A DNA stretch of 64,000 nt from contig MBFK01000150.1 in assembly GCA_001704765.1 (NCBI GenBank), positions 1 to 64,000 of the forward strand. Direction: 5' to 3'. Source of the DNA: Sinorhizobium shofinae (lineage in GTDB: Bacteria > Pseudomonadota > Alphaproteobacteria > Rhizobiales > Rhizobiaceae). Position 1 is the stretch's first letter. Each line of letters begins with the position of its first letter. Positions 25,959 to 34,531 of this stretch are shown here, one piece after another. The notes under the pieces are model-generated. The model saw only the letters and a program-made list of their open reading frames with translations, was not told the DNA's origin and searched no databases. A program made the position numbers and the translations under genes.

Positions 25959-27605
25959 ATGGTCCTGCTGCCGAGGCGGCGTCGGCGCGGAAAATGGCTC
26001 GAAGGTAACGGATTGGCGCTACTTCCCTTTGAATTGCACGACTATCCGGTAGCGTTGACGCTCGGCTGCTATCTGCTGTCCTGTGGGGTGGTCTTCTTCA
26101 CCGACCGCTTCGCGCTGCCGAAGCGCGAGCGGCGAAAGAACGCGTCCCCCTATGGCCGCAATCAGGACATTGTCGATATCCTTGCCAGGCTGCCGGTGAT
26201 AGCACTCGTTTTCGCCGGCTTCTTCGCGATCTCCTGGCGGCCGCTCTACGCGGCTGCCGGCACCATGAGCTTCTTCATCATCTTCACCGGCATCTCCCGC
26301 GCGAAGTTCAAGTTCATCCGCGAGCCCCTGGTTTTCTCAGATATCGCCCTCGTCGCCGACGTATTCAAATACAAGACGATCTTCTACGCGACGTCGCTGA
26401 ATATCGTCTTCTGGATCGTCGCCTTTCTCTACGTCTTCGGCGTCTCGGGGCTCTACATGTATTTCGAGCCGACGGTGTTGCCTGCCAACGACAAGTCGTT
26501 CTGGGTCGCGCTGATGGTCGCCGTGGCGAGCCTGCCCTGGATCTCGCTGTTCTACGGCCCGGTCAACCGTGCGACCGCTACCCTCGTCCAGCGTCTGGTG
26601 AGGAAGGTCAACGCCAAGATGAGTACGGTGCGCTTCGGCACCTTCGGCTCGGTGGTCTTCCACTTCATTATCTGGCTGGGGGTCAAGCGCGAGAAGATCG
26701 TCGCCGAACTCTCGGTACGCCTGCGCGCCGCGGTCCATGACCTCATCGGCCACGAGGAGGCGCCGCTCATCGTCGTCTGGCAATCGGAATCCTTCATCGA
26801 CATGCGACATTTCGGCGTGGACACGATCAAGTTGCCGGCGATTGACAGGCTGCGCCAGCAGGCGGTGCAATGGGGCCGGTTGAGCAACGTTTTCGAAGGC
26901 GGCTACACGCTGCGCACCGAGTTCGCGGTTTTGAGCGGCCTTGTGCCGGACGACATTCATGTGGATGCGAGCTATCCCTATCTTCGCGCCGCCCACTATG
27001 CCGATGTCGTGTGGCCGGGAAAGTTGAAGCGCGCCGGCTGGCGCACGCATTTCATTCATCCCTATGACCGGACATTCTTCCTGCGTCACAAGGCGATGCC
27101 GGTATTGGGTTTCGAGAAGCTGTCCATGCTCGACGCCTTCGACCATGATCCCTCTCAAGACGGCCTCTACGTCTCCGACGCCGCGCTGACCGCGAGAGTT
27201 CTGGAAGAGACGCAGAAGCTTCCCGAAGACGAAAGCGGGTTCTTCTTCGTTGCCTCGATGGCCAATCATGGCCCTTGGGAGCCCGGTCGCGTCGAAACGC
27301 TCACCAATCCGGTCGATATCTACCTGGCGATCCTAGAGCAATCGGATGCCGCGCTGAAGAAGCTGGTCGACAGTCTCAACAGACTGGATCGCCCGATCTG
27401 GCTCGTCTTCTACGGCGATCACGCGCCACTCCTGAAGTCCTTTGCCGATCCCTTTCCCGATCCGCGCACGGATTATTTCATCGTCCCGCTGGCCAAGGCC
27501 CGCCCGGCAAATCACCGTCCCAAACCTCCGCAGGATGAGGACCCGTGGAACCTTCTGCGTGCCCTTCTCAGGCACGCCGATCTGCACAAGGACGCGCTGC
27601 AATAG
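25959..27605 (+). CDS. rkpI: RkpI, LTA synthase/sulfatase-fold membrane protein
   Basis: A 548-residue protein with several N-terminal membrane segments (between about 25 and 200) and a C-terminal alkaline-phosphatase/sulfatase-fold domain. The metal site shows WQSESFID (Glu277), the putative nucleophile Thr317 in GGYTLRTEF, NHGPWEP, and YGDHAPLL near the end. LTA synthases and phosphoethanolamine transferases share these motifs and transfer phospho-head-groups outside the inner membrane. In the rkp locus it may decorate or link the capsule lipid. The start is uncertain: ATG 25959 is chosen, and a TTG at 25926 is possible. Neither has a strong ribosome site. Confidence 0.88.
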   Translation: MVLLPRRRRRGKWLEGNGLALLPFELHDYPVALTLGCYLLSCGVVFFTDRFALPKRERRKNASPYGRNQDIVDILARLPVIALVFAGFFAISWRPLYAAAGTMSFFIIFTGISRAKFKFIREPLVFSDIALVADVFKYKTIFYATSLNIVFWIVAFLYVFGVSGLYMYFEPTVLPANDKSFWVALMVAVASLPWISLFYGPVNRATATLVQRLVRKVNAKMSTVRFGTFGSVVFHFIIWLGVKREKIVAELSVRLRAAVHDLIGHEEAPLIVVWQSESFIDMRHFGVDTIKLPAIDRLRQQAVQWGRLSNVFEGGYTLRTEFAVLSGLVPDDIHVDASYPYLRAAHYADVVWPGKLKRAGWRTHFIHPYDRTFFLRHKAMPVLGFEKLSMLDAFDHDPSQDGLYVSDAALTARVLEETQKLPEDESGFFFVASMANHGPWEPGRVETLTNPVDIYLAILEQSDAALKKLVDSLNRLDRPIWLVFYGDHAPLLKSFADPFPDPRTDYFIVPLAKARPANHRPKPPQDEDPWNLLRALLRHADLHKDALQ

Positions 27606-27619
27606 CGGCCGTGGGGAAC

Positions 27620-28927
27620 ATGCAGCTGACGGCAGGCACGACGATCCAGCGGCCACGACGGACATTCCTGTTCCTGCAGGGCCCCTCGTCGCCGATCTTC
27701 GCCAAGATCGCCACGCGGCTCGAGGCATCCGGCCATGCGTGCCTGCGGATCAATCTCAATGTGGGCGACCAGATCTTCTGGCGGCGCGGCGGCGCGCGCA
27801 ACTATCGCGGCTCGATCGCCAGTTGGACCACTTACGTGGAGGCATTTATCCGCCGCCATTCCGTCAGCGATCTCGTCCTCCTCGGCGAGGAACGCCCCTA
27901 TCACCAGATGGCCATCGCTGCTGCGCGCAAGCACGGGATTGAGGTCTTCGTCGTCGAGATGGGCTATCTGAGGCCGGACTGGCTGACGCTCGAACGCGGC
28001 GGCATGTCGTCCAACTCGCATTTCCCTGCCGACGCGAAGCAGATCTTGGTGGGGGCGGCGGGGCTGCCCGAGCCGGACTGGCGGCGGCGGCACACGCAGA
28101 CCTTCCTTGCCGAAGCGGCCTATGACCTCCTTTACAACCTGCCAAACGTCTTTCTCTGGTTTCTTTTCCCGGGTTATCGCCGGCACGCGATCTTTCATCC
28201 GCTCGCAGAATATGCCGGCTGGGTGAGGCGCCTGGCCGCAAGCAAGCGCCAGCGAAAGGCGGCAGATAGGCTGATCGGCTCGCTCTCATCGGCGAACGCG
28301 TCCTACTTCGTCTATCCACTGCAACTCGAGACCGACTTCCAGCTCCGCGCGCACTCGCCCTTCAACAGCCAGAAAGAGGCGATCGCGGATATCCTCGCCT
28401 CCTTTGCACGCCACGCACCGGCAGGGAGTAAGCTTGTGATCAAGGTGCACCCGCTCGACAACGGCCTCATCTCCTGGCCCAGGATCATCGACGGCCAAGC
28501 GGCGGCGCTCGGTATCGGCGAGCGCGTCTTCTATCTCGACGGCGGAAATCTGGATCTGCTGACGGACAAGAGCGCCGGCATGGTGACGGTCAACTCGACC
28601 GCGGGACTGCATGCCTTGAAACAGGGCAAGCCCGTGAAAGTTCTCGGCAGGGCCGTTTTCGACGTCGCGGGCCTGACGGACCAGCAGCCGCTTGATGCGT
28701 TTTGGGCGGCGCCGCAGCCGCCGGATCCGGATTTGAGCGCGGCGATGTTCCGGCTGATGGCGGCCTCGATCCAGGTTCGCGGCAACTTCTATTCCCGCGC
28801 TGGAACCGACGCGGGAGCTGAGGCGATCGCCGAGCGGCTGCATCGCAATACTGTCAACGAACCCGGTGCCTTTATCGATCCGCCGCCGCGGCGAAAACCG
28901 GAAAAGAGGGCGATCGTTTCCGGTTAG
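27620..28927 (+). CDS. rkpJ: RkpJ, capsule biosynthesis protein (KpsS/LpsZ-like)
   Basis: A 435-residue protein of the capsule polysaccharide synthesis family (KpsS/KpsC, LpsZ, RkpJ). These proteins act at the cytosolic membrane face and in other bacteria add the beta-Kdo linker between lipid and polysaccharide. Family features are FLFLQGPSSPIFAKIA at the start, FWRRGGARNYRG near residue 55, YFVYPLQLETDFQLRAHSPF in the middle, KVHPLDNG, and TVNSTAGLHAL. The ATG at 27620 lies 15 bp after rkpI stops. An in-frame GTG at 27611 is also possible. It ends overlapping the convergent kpsF3 by 4 bases. Confidence 0.92.
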   Translation: MQLTAGTTIQRPRRTFLFLQGPSSPIFAKIATRLEASGHACLRINLNVGDQIFWRRGGARNYRGSIASWTTYVEAFIRRHSVSDLVLLGEERPYHQMAIAAARKHGIEVFVVEMGYLRPDWLTLERGGMSSNSHFPADAKQILVGAAGLPEPDWRRRHTQTFLAEAAYDLLYNLPNVFLWFLFPGYRRHAIFHPLAEYAGWVRRLAASKRQRKAADRLIGSLSSANASYFVYPLQLETDFQLRAHSPFNSQKEAIADILASFARHAPAGSKLVIKVHPLDNGLISWPRIIDGQAAALGIGERVFYLDGGNLDLLTDKSAGMVTVNSTAGLHALKQGKPVKVLGRAVFDVAGLTDQQPLDAFWAAPQPPDPDLSAAMFRLMAASIQVRGNFYSRAGTDAGAEAIAERLHRNTVNEPGAFIDPPPRRKPEKRAIVSG

Positions 28928-29940
28928 GCAACGCCGGCGCGCAGCAGATCGTGAATATGCAGGATGCCTTCTGGCATTCCCGTCCCGTCAACGAGGAACA
29001 GCACGGTGACCTTGTGCTCCTGCATGAATTCCATGGCGGCGCTGGCGAGTAGATCTGCCTGGACGACCTTCGGATGACGCGACATGACCTCTTCGACCGG
29101 CTGGCTGAGCAGGTCGCCGGCCATGTGCCGGCGCAAGTCGCCGTCGGTGATGACGCCGACGAGCACACCGCCGTCGTCGACGATGCCGACGACGCCGAAA
29201 CCTTTCGCCGACATTTCAATGACAGCTTCGCTCATCGGCCGGCCGACGGCGAGCAGCGGCATCTGGTCCGCCGCATGCGCGAGCTCGTGCACGAGGCGCA
29301 ACTGCGCGCCAAGCTTGCCGCCCGGGTGGAAGGTCTTGAAGTCCTCGGCGGAAAAACCGCGCCGTTCCAGCAGCGCGATCGCCAGCGCATCGCCGACGGC
29401 GAGCTGCAACATGGCTGAGGTCGTCGGCGCCAGCCCATGCGGGCAGGCCTCCGGTACCTTCGGAAGCACCAGAGCGATTTCGGAATTGCGCGCCAGGATG
29501 CTGTCGCGGTTCGACGAGATCGACACGATCGGCACATTGAAGCGCTTGGCATAGGTGAGCATGTTGGCGAGTTCCGCCGTTTCGCCCGACCAGGACAACA
29601 GGATGAGCACGTCATCGGAGGTAACCATACCGAGGTCGCCATGGCTTGCCTCCGTAGGGTGCACGAAATAGGCGGAGGTGCCAGTGGAAGCCATCGTCGC
29701 GGCGATCTTGCGGCCGATATGCCCGCTCTTGCCCACGCCGGAAACAACGACGCGGCCCTGCCCGTCACCGATGAGTTCGACCGCCTCGACGAGGCTGCGC
29801 GCGAAGCTTTCGTCCGTCGCCAGGTGCTCGGCCAGTGCCTTGATGCCGTTGGTCGCCGTCGTCAGCGTCCGGCCGATCGAATCCAGAACGGCGCTTGGGG
29901 AATTCCCCTCAGCCTTCACATGTCGCAAGCCCATCATCAA
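28924..29940 (-). CDS. kpsF3: KpsF-type arabinose-5-phosphate isomerase
   Basis: A 338-residue enzyme converting ribulose-5-phosphate to arabinose-5-phosphate, the precursor of Kdo. The SIS domain (about 40-180) has SGVGKSGHIGRKIA, FVHPTEASHGDLGM with the catalytic histidine, and LSWSGETAEL. Two CBS repeats fill about 215-335 (VGVITDGDLRRHM). It converges on rkpJ with stops overlapping by 4 bases. As in the rkp-1 region of Sinorhizobium, it probably supplies A5P for capsule Kdo or pseudaminic-type precursors. The number in the symbol follows that context. Confidence 0.93.
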   Translation of the reverse strand: MMMGLRHVKAEGNSPSAVLDSIGRTLTTATNGIKALAEHLATDESFARSLVEAVELIGDGQGRVVVSGVGKSGHIGRKIAATMASTGTSAYFVHPTEASHGDLGMVTSDDVLILLSWSGETAELANMLTYAKRFNVPIVSISSNRDSILARNSEIALVLPKVPEACPHGLAPTTSAMLQLAVGDALAIALLERRGFSAEDFKTFHPGGKLGAQLRLVHELAHAADQMPLLAVGRPMSEAVIEMSAKGFGVVGIVDDGGVLVGVITDGDLRRHMAGDLLSQPVEEVMSRHPKVVQADLLASAAMEFMQEHKVTVLFLVDGTGMPEGILHIHDLLRAGVA

Positions 29941-30088
29941 TCCCAGACTTCAGAAACCATATGACCGCCAGCCGCCATCTCCAGCGGCCGCCGTGAAACA
30001 TAACAGCCAGATAGGCCCTTTTTCCCCGCAAACCAAGCCTCCAAACGCCGCGTTTCGGCCAAACCAGCCAATTTTCGCAGCGCTCACG

Positions 30089-30444
30089 TCAGCTGATTCG
30101 ATTTTCCACAGACGCGACCGGCGGCAAAGGCCTCCCGCCGGCAAAGTCGGCGAGCGTCATCGAGTCGAGAAGCGAGGCCATCGCGTCGCGCACCGACGTC
30201 ATGGATATGCGCACTTGGCAGGCTACGGGATCCCTGCAGCCCTCGCAAACCTCGTAGGCCGTGCGGCTTGCGCAGCGGTATGGGAGCCAGGGGCCCGTCC
30301 AGCGCCCGGATGAACCGCCGCCGGGTCCCTTCTTCGAGCGGAGAACGCCGGCATGGCGCAGTTCGAGCAGGATCTTGTCGTCGGGCTCGAGACGCGCGAG
30401 TCGATAAGGGCCTTCAGCCCGTACTTGCCTTTCTTCGTCAGCAT
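30089..30444 (-). pseudogene. Rrf2-family regulator, broken by frameshifts and internal deletions
   Basis: The ATG at 30444 begins MLTKKGKYGLKALI, the classic Rrf2 start. The frame is then lost by an apparent one-base deletion, and homology continues in another frame as DLARLEPDDK. That jumps straight to ILLELRHAGVLRSKKGPGGG, missing about 20 residues of the helix-turn-helix. The next part shifts frame to read IRALDGPLAPIP and back again to CASRTAYEVCEGC, then ACQVRISMTSVRDAM. The cysteines of Fe-S-type members are still readable. With at least three lesions, a working regulator is very unlikely. Confidence 0.8.
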
Positions 30445-30608
30445 GCCGCCAACCCTGTCTCGGACCAGCCGGGAACTCCCGCACAGAAATGCACGATTAT
30501 GGCCGAATATTAACAAAGGACCTTCGGCGCGCCCGGATCAGCAGCGCGGAAGCCGCGGCTTACGTTCGATAGCTGGGGATCATGGCGCGGGTGGCGGGGC
30601 GCAGGAAA

Positions 30609-30818
30609 TCACGCCGCCACCGCACCAGCTTCGTGTCTGGGCGCACCCCGGCCGGCAAGCAGGTGCCGTATGGCCGCACGCGCCTCATCGGCAGAGCCAA
30701 AACGCTGCGCGTCGAGATCCCAGACGTGATACTTGACGGCCAGAAACTTCAACCGGTCCTGATCCGGGACGACGACGCCAACGGCCTCTCCGCCATATTC
30801 TATAACTTGCTTGTTCAT
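30609..30818 (-). CDS. Small conserved rhizobial protein
   Basis: A 69-residue soluble protein (MNKQVIEYGGEAVGVVVPDQ, LKFLAVKYHVWDLDAQRF, then EARAAIRHLL). The beta-rich first half with a helical end recurs in small rhizobial proteins of unknown function. No signal peptide or membrane segment. The sequence lies on the minus strand between the broken Rrf2 gene and the secDF terminator and appears to be transcribed alone. Confidence 0.65.
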   Translation of the reverse strand: MNKQVIEYGGEAVGVVVPDQDRLKFLAVKYHVWDLDAQRFGSADEARAAIRHLLAGRGAPRHEAGAVAA

Positions 30819-31261
30819 GCGAATAACGCTCCTCCACGCCTCGGGCGCGGATCATTCAATTCTCGGCAAAAGGTGAATTCAGTGAATTCGAACGGTCACA
30901 TTCGGCAAAGCGTGCGAATGAGACCTTTCACTGTTGCACGACAAAGGGAACGAGAGCCGCAGAAGGCGGCGGTCGAGACGATTCTGGACATGTCACTCTC
31001 CTTCGGCTGAGCGCGGCGCAGGGCGCCGCGGCGGTTCATGAACAATGTGAGGCAGGGTGCTGCGTCACGGTTTGCAAACTAGAATAATCTACCAAATTAG
31101 TCAATTACAAAAACGAGAAAGAGAAAAATAATTCCTATCGACCTCGTCTTTGGCTACCTCGCAGACAATTCCGTTGCGCCCCCCGCAGGGGCCTCTCTCT
31201 ATCTAGGTAGAGCCGAATCGACCTGCAAGCGACGATTCGTATAAAGGCAGCACTTTCGGAC
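30819..31261. other. AT-rich intergenic region
   Basis: No gene supported. Two tandem GTGAATTC boxes lie at 30873-30880 and 30882-30889, upstream of the leftward small gene. An AT-rich stretch occupies about 31070-31135 (contrasting with the GC-rich neighbours), where a promoter could lie. The region ends at the secDF terminator. Confidence 0.4.
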
Positions 31262-31291
31262 AAAAAAGGGGCAGCCCCGTGAGGCTGCCCC
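31262..31291 (-). terminator. Rho-independent terminator of secDF
   Basis: On the minus strand GGGGCAGCC (9 bp) folds with GGCTGCCCC around a 6-base loop and is followed by TTTTTTG. This is a textbook intrinsic terminator, 33 bp after the secDF stop. Confidence 0.93.
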
Positions 31292-31323
31292 TGGCTTGGT
31301 TGGCAATGATAGTTTGGCGGCCG

Positions 31324-33858
31324 TCAGCCCGCCGGCGTGCCCGGCTGCTGCGCGCTGGAGCGACCGGCCTCGCGATCCTTCCACCAACGGCTGAGGAACA
31401 GGAGGATCGGCCCGCCGATATAGATCGACGAGGTCGTCGCGACGATGACGCCGAAGATCATCGGCCAGGCGAAGCTGCGTACCGCCTCGCCACCCCAGAT
31501 CGCCATGGGCACCAGCGAAAGCGCCGTCGCCATCGAGGTGAAAATGCATCGCGCGATCACCTGGTTGATGCTCATGTCGATGAGATCGGAAAACGGCATC
31601 GACTTGTACTTGCGCAGGTTCTCGCGCATGCGGTCGTAGACCACCACCTTGTCGTTCACCGAGTAGCCGATCATCGTCAGCAATGCGGCGATAGCGGTCA
31701 GGTTGAAGTCGATGCCCGTCAGCGCGAAGAAGCCGACCGTCTTGGTAATATCGAGCAGCAGCACCGCGATCGCGCCGACGGCGAAGTGCCATTCGAAGCG
31801 GAACCAGATGTAGAACAGGATCGCCACCATGGCGAGGCCGACGGCGAGGAAGCCCGAACGCGCCAGCTCGCCGCTGACCGTCGGACCGACGACCTCGGTT
31901 CGCTCCAGCGTGGCACCCGGGATCGCCGTCGTCACCGCATCCTTGATCCTGTTCAGCGCCACCGTCTGTTCCTGCTCACCGCCTGGCTGACGCTGGACGC
32001 GGATCAACACCGACTGGCCGCCGCCGAAGTCCTGAAGCGCCACCTCGCCGAGATTGAGCTCTTCGAGACTGTGGCGCAGCGTCGGCAGATCGATCTTTTC
32101 CTTCGACACCGCCTCGACCTGGATACCGCCGATGAAATCGATGCCGTAGTTAAGACCCGGCGTGAAGAACAGGATGAGGGAACTGATCGACAGGAAGGCC
32201 GAAAAGCCTATCGCCTGGAAGCGACGCTTCATGAAGGAGAAGGTCGGCAGGCGCGGCACCCGCCCGAAGAGCGACGGGATCTCGAGCTTCTTCATCTTGC
32301 GGCGCACGACGACCTCGCGCATCAGCAGGCGCACGACCGTCACCGAGGTGAACATCGAGATGATGATGCCGAGCATCATGGTGACTGCGAAGCCGCGGAC
32401 CGGACCGCTGCCGAGCCAGAACAAGAGTATCGTGCCGGACAGTGTCGTGACGTTGGAATCGAGGATAGTGGCATAGGCCTTGTTGAAGCCGACATCGAGC
32501 GCCTTCATCGCACCGGCGCCCGCTTCCGTTTCTTCGCGGATGCGCGCGTTGATGAGAATGTTGGCGTCGACCGCCATACCGATGCCGAGAATGATACCGG
32601 CAATGCCGGGCAGGGTCAGCGTCGACCCGATCAGGCCGAGAACGCCGATCGTCAGGATGGTGTGGAGCACCAGGCCGACATTGGCGATCATGCCCCAGGC
32701 ACCGTAAAGAACGATCATCAGCGTCACGACGAGGCCGAAACCGGCAAGGCCGGTGTAGAGGCCCATGCGGATCGAGTCGCTGCCGAGGTTCGGGCCGACG
32801 GAGCGCTCTTCGATGATGGTGAGCGGCGCGGGTAACGCGCCGGAGCGCAGCAGCGCCGAGAGAACCGTTGCCTCCTCGACCGTGAAGTTGCCGCTGATCT
32901 GGCCGCGACCGCCAAGGATCGGCTCATTGATGACCGGCGCCGTCAGGACCTTGCCGTCGAGGACGATGGCGAAGGGCCGGCCGACGTTTTCGCGGGTGAT
33001 ATCAGCGAATTGGCGGGCGCCGAGCGAGTCGAAGGCGAAATCCACCACCGGCTGGTTCGTGCGCTGGTCGAAGCCCACCTTCGCATCTTCGAGGCGTTCG
33101 CCGGAAATCGCGATGCGGCTTTCCACCGGATATTTGTTGTTGTCATTGGCGCCCGGGAGGATATCGACGCCGCGCGGCGGCGGCTGCGTGACATCCGCGG
33201 TTTGGTCGAGCATGTGGAAGCTCATCTGCGCCGTCGAGCCGAGAAGCTCGCGAAGGCGCGTCGGATCCTGGAGGCCCGGCAGCTGCACGAGAATGCGGTT
33301 CGAGCCGATGCGCTGGATCAACGGTTCTGCGACGCCGACCTGGTCGACGCGGTTGCGGATGATTTCAAGACTCTGCTCGACCGCCTTGGTCATGCGATCG
33401 GCAAGACCTGCCTCCGTCATGGCGAGCGCGATCACGTCGCCATTCGTCGTCACCTCGAGCTCAGCAGCCGAGCCGCCGAACCCGACCGTGCCAACGGGCG
33501 CCGCCAGTTCTTGCAGTTTCGGCAGGACCTTTTCGCGGTCGGCGGCATCCGGGATGCTCACCGTCACGCTATTGCCGCTGATGCGCGCCGAAGAGGCGGA
33601 GACGCGCTCGCCGCGCAGAACACGTCGGGTGTCATCGAGAAGCGAGTTGAGACGAGCCTTCTGCAGCCCCGCCCCGTCGACCTCGAGCACGAGGTGCGAA
33701 CCGCCTCGCAGGTCGAGGCCTAGGGTGACCGGCTTGAAGGGAAGTACGGAAGCGAATTGCTCCCTCATGGCCGGCGTCAGAACGCTCGGCACCGCCGCGA
33801 GGCATCCGAAGACAATGATCGCGACATAGGCGAGAACCGCCCATCTGGATGTACGCAT
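31324..33858 (-). CDS. secDF: Fused SecD-SecF protein translocase subunit
   Basis: An 844-residue inner-membrane protein that joins SecD (about 1-510) and SecF (about 530-844). Together they use the proton gradient to pull preproteins out on the periplasmic side. SecD features: LDLRGGSHLVLEVD near the N terminus, FAIVLDGKVLTAP and the GMAVDANILI membrane motif. SecF features: GLNYGIDFIGGIQ and GYSVNDKVVVYDRMRENLRKY. Each half has six predicted transmembrane segments. Fusion of the two genes is known in rhizobia and other groups. The gene ends in a strong terminator and appears monocistronic. Confidence 0.95.
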   Translation of the reverse strand: MRTSRWAVLAYVAIIVFGCLAAVPSVLTPAMREQFASVLPFKPVTLGLDLRGGSHLVLEVDGAGLQKARLNSLLDDTRRVLRGERVSASSARISGNSVTVSIPDAADREKVLPKLQELAAPVGTVGFGGSAAELEVTTNGDVIALAMTEAGLADRMTKAVEQSLEIIRNRVDQVGVAEPLIQRIGSNRILVQLPGLQDPTRLRELLGSTAQMSFHMLDQTADVTQPPPRGVDILPGANDNNKYPVESRIAISGERLEDAKVGFDQRTNQPVVDFAFDSLGARQFADITRENVGRPFAIVLDGKVLTAPVINEPILGGRGQISGNFTVEEATVLSALLRSGALPAPLTIIEERSVGPNLGSDSIRMGLYTGLAGFGLVVTLMIVLYGAWGMIANVGLVLHTILTIGVLGLIGSTLTLPGIAGIILGIGMAVDANILINARIREETEAGAGAMKALDVGFNKAYATILDSNVTTLSGTILLFWLGSGPVRGFAVTMMLGIIISMFTSVTVVRLLMREVVVRRKMKKLEIPSLFGRVPRLPTFSFMKRRFQAIGFSAFLSISSLILFFTPGLNYGIDFIGGIQVEAVSKEKIDLPTLRHSLEELNLGEVALQDFGGGQSVLIRVQRQPGGEQEQTVALNRIKDAVTTAIPGATLERTEVVGPTVSGELARSGFLAVGLAMVAILFYIWFRFEWHFAVGAIAVLLLDITKTVGFFALTGIDFNLTAIAALLTMIGYSVNDKVVVYDRMRENLRKYKSMPFSDLIDMSINQVIARCIFTSMATALSLVPMAIWGGEAVRSFAWPMIFGVIVATTSSIYIGGPILLFLSRWWKDREAGRSSAQQPGTPAG

Positions 33859-33959
33859 GTGGAAATTCCAAAAACGCCTGAACGCGCCTTTTAGCGCCGT
33901 CCGGGCTAGGTTTCATCGAGGCAGGAGATGGAAGCTCCGCCGAATTCTCAGCCGCCAAT

Positions 33960-34373
33960 CTAGGCCGCGGGCGGTCCGCGGATACGCTCACTTTCGTGAC
34001 GGGAGCCGATTGCGGCTTCCGCGCGTGGGAAAGGCAGAGGCCGAACGTCTTCATAGATCGACAAGGTAGCGGCTTCGGCCGCAAGTGCCGCGGACGGGTC
34101 GCTGCCGAGCGTCGACTTTCCGTCGGCCCGCTCGCCGATGATGCGCAATTCAGGCAAGGCGACGGCGCGGGAAACCTGGCGGGCGGCGGGACGATCGGGC
34201 GATCCGGTGTCGGGCGCGGAGACATTACCGGTCTGCGCTCCCGCGGCGACACGACCAGAAACGCTCTGCCCAACGGCGATGACCTGCATGGCAAAGGAAG
34301 CGCAAAGCAGCCACAGCACGGCAAGGAGCCGGCCGGCCTGCATGTTTCTGCTGCCACCACCCAGAAGGTCCAT
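33960..34373 (-). CDS. Small membrane-anchored or exported protein of unknown function
   Basis: A 137-residue protein starting MDLLGGGSRNMQAGRL, then a hydrophobic stretch LLAVLWLLCASFAMQVIAV that looks like an uncleaved anchor or signal peptide. The rest is polar, Ala/Ser/Pro rich (GNVSAPDTGSPDRPAARQ, VALPELRIIGERADG), likely flexible and periplasmic. Longer in-frame starts (to 34502) lack support, and a start at 34343 (MQAGRL) is possible. It lies 100 bp upstream of secDF on the same strand. No family recognised. Confidence 0.55.
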   Translation of the reverse strand: MDLLGGGSRNMQAGRLLAVLWLLCASFAMQVIAVGQSVSGRVAAGAQTGNVSAPDTGSPDRPAARQVSRAVALPELRIIGERADGKSTLGSDPSAALAAEAATLSIYEDVRPLPFPRAEAAIGSRHESERIRGPPAA

Positions 34374-34531
34374 CGAGGACGCGGTCCCTTTCTCTCGGCG
34401 CCTTAGCGCCCGCGAGACGTAAAATTCCGCCCGATCCCCTAGCCTAGTAAAAGAACGTGGCCGGATTCGAGCAGGCGCCCTTAACACCATTCCAGGCCGC
34501 AAAAGTCAAATGCGAGCTGGTCTGACGATCG

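Noticed and set aside
30582-31010. 142-codon plus-strand frame opposite the small gene at 30609-30818
   Set aside because: The minus-strand protein has a conserved rhizobial look, while the plus frame has no ribosome site or family pattern.
31279-32835. 518-codon plus-strand frame opposite secDF
   Set aside because: It begins inside the secDF terminator and is rich in His, Asp, Glu and Arg repeats from antisense reading of membrane-protein codons.
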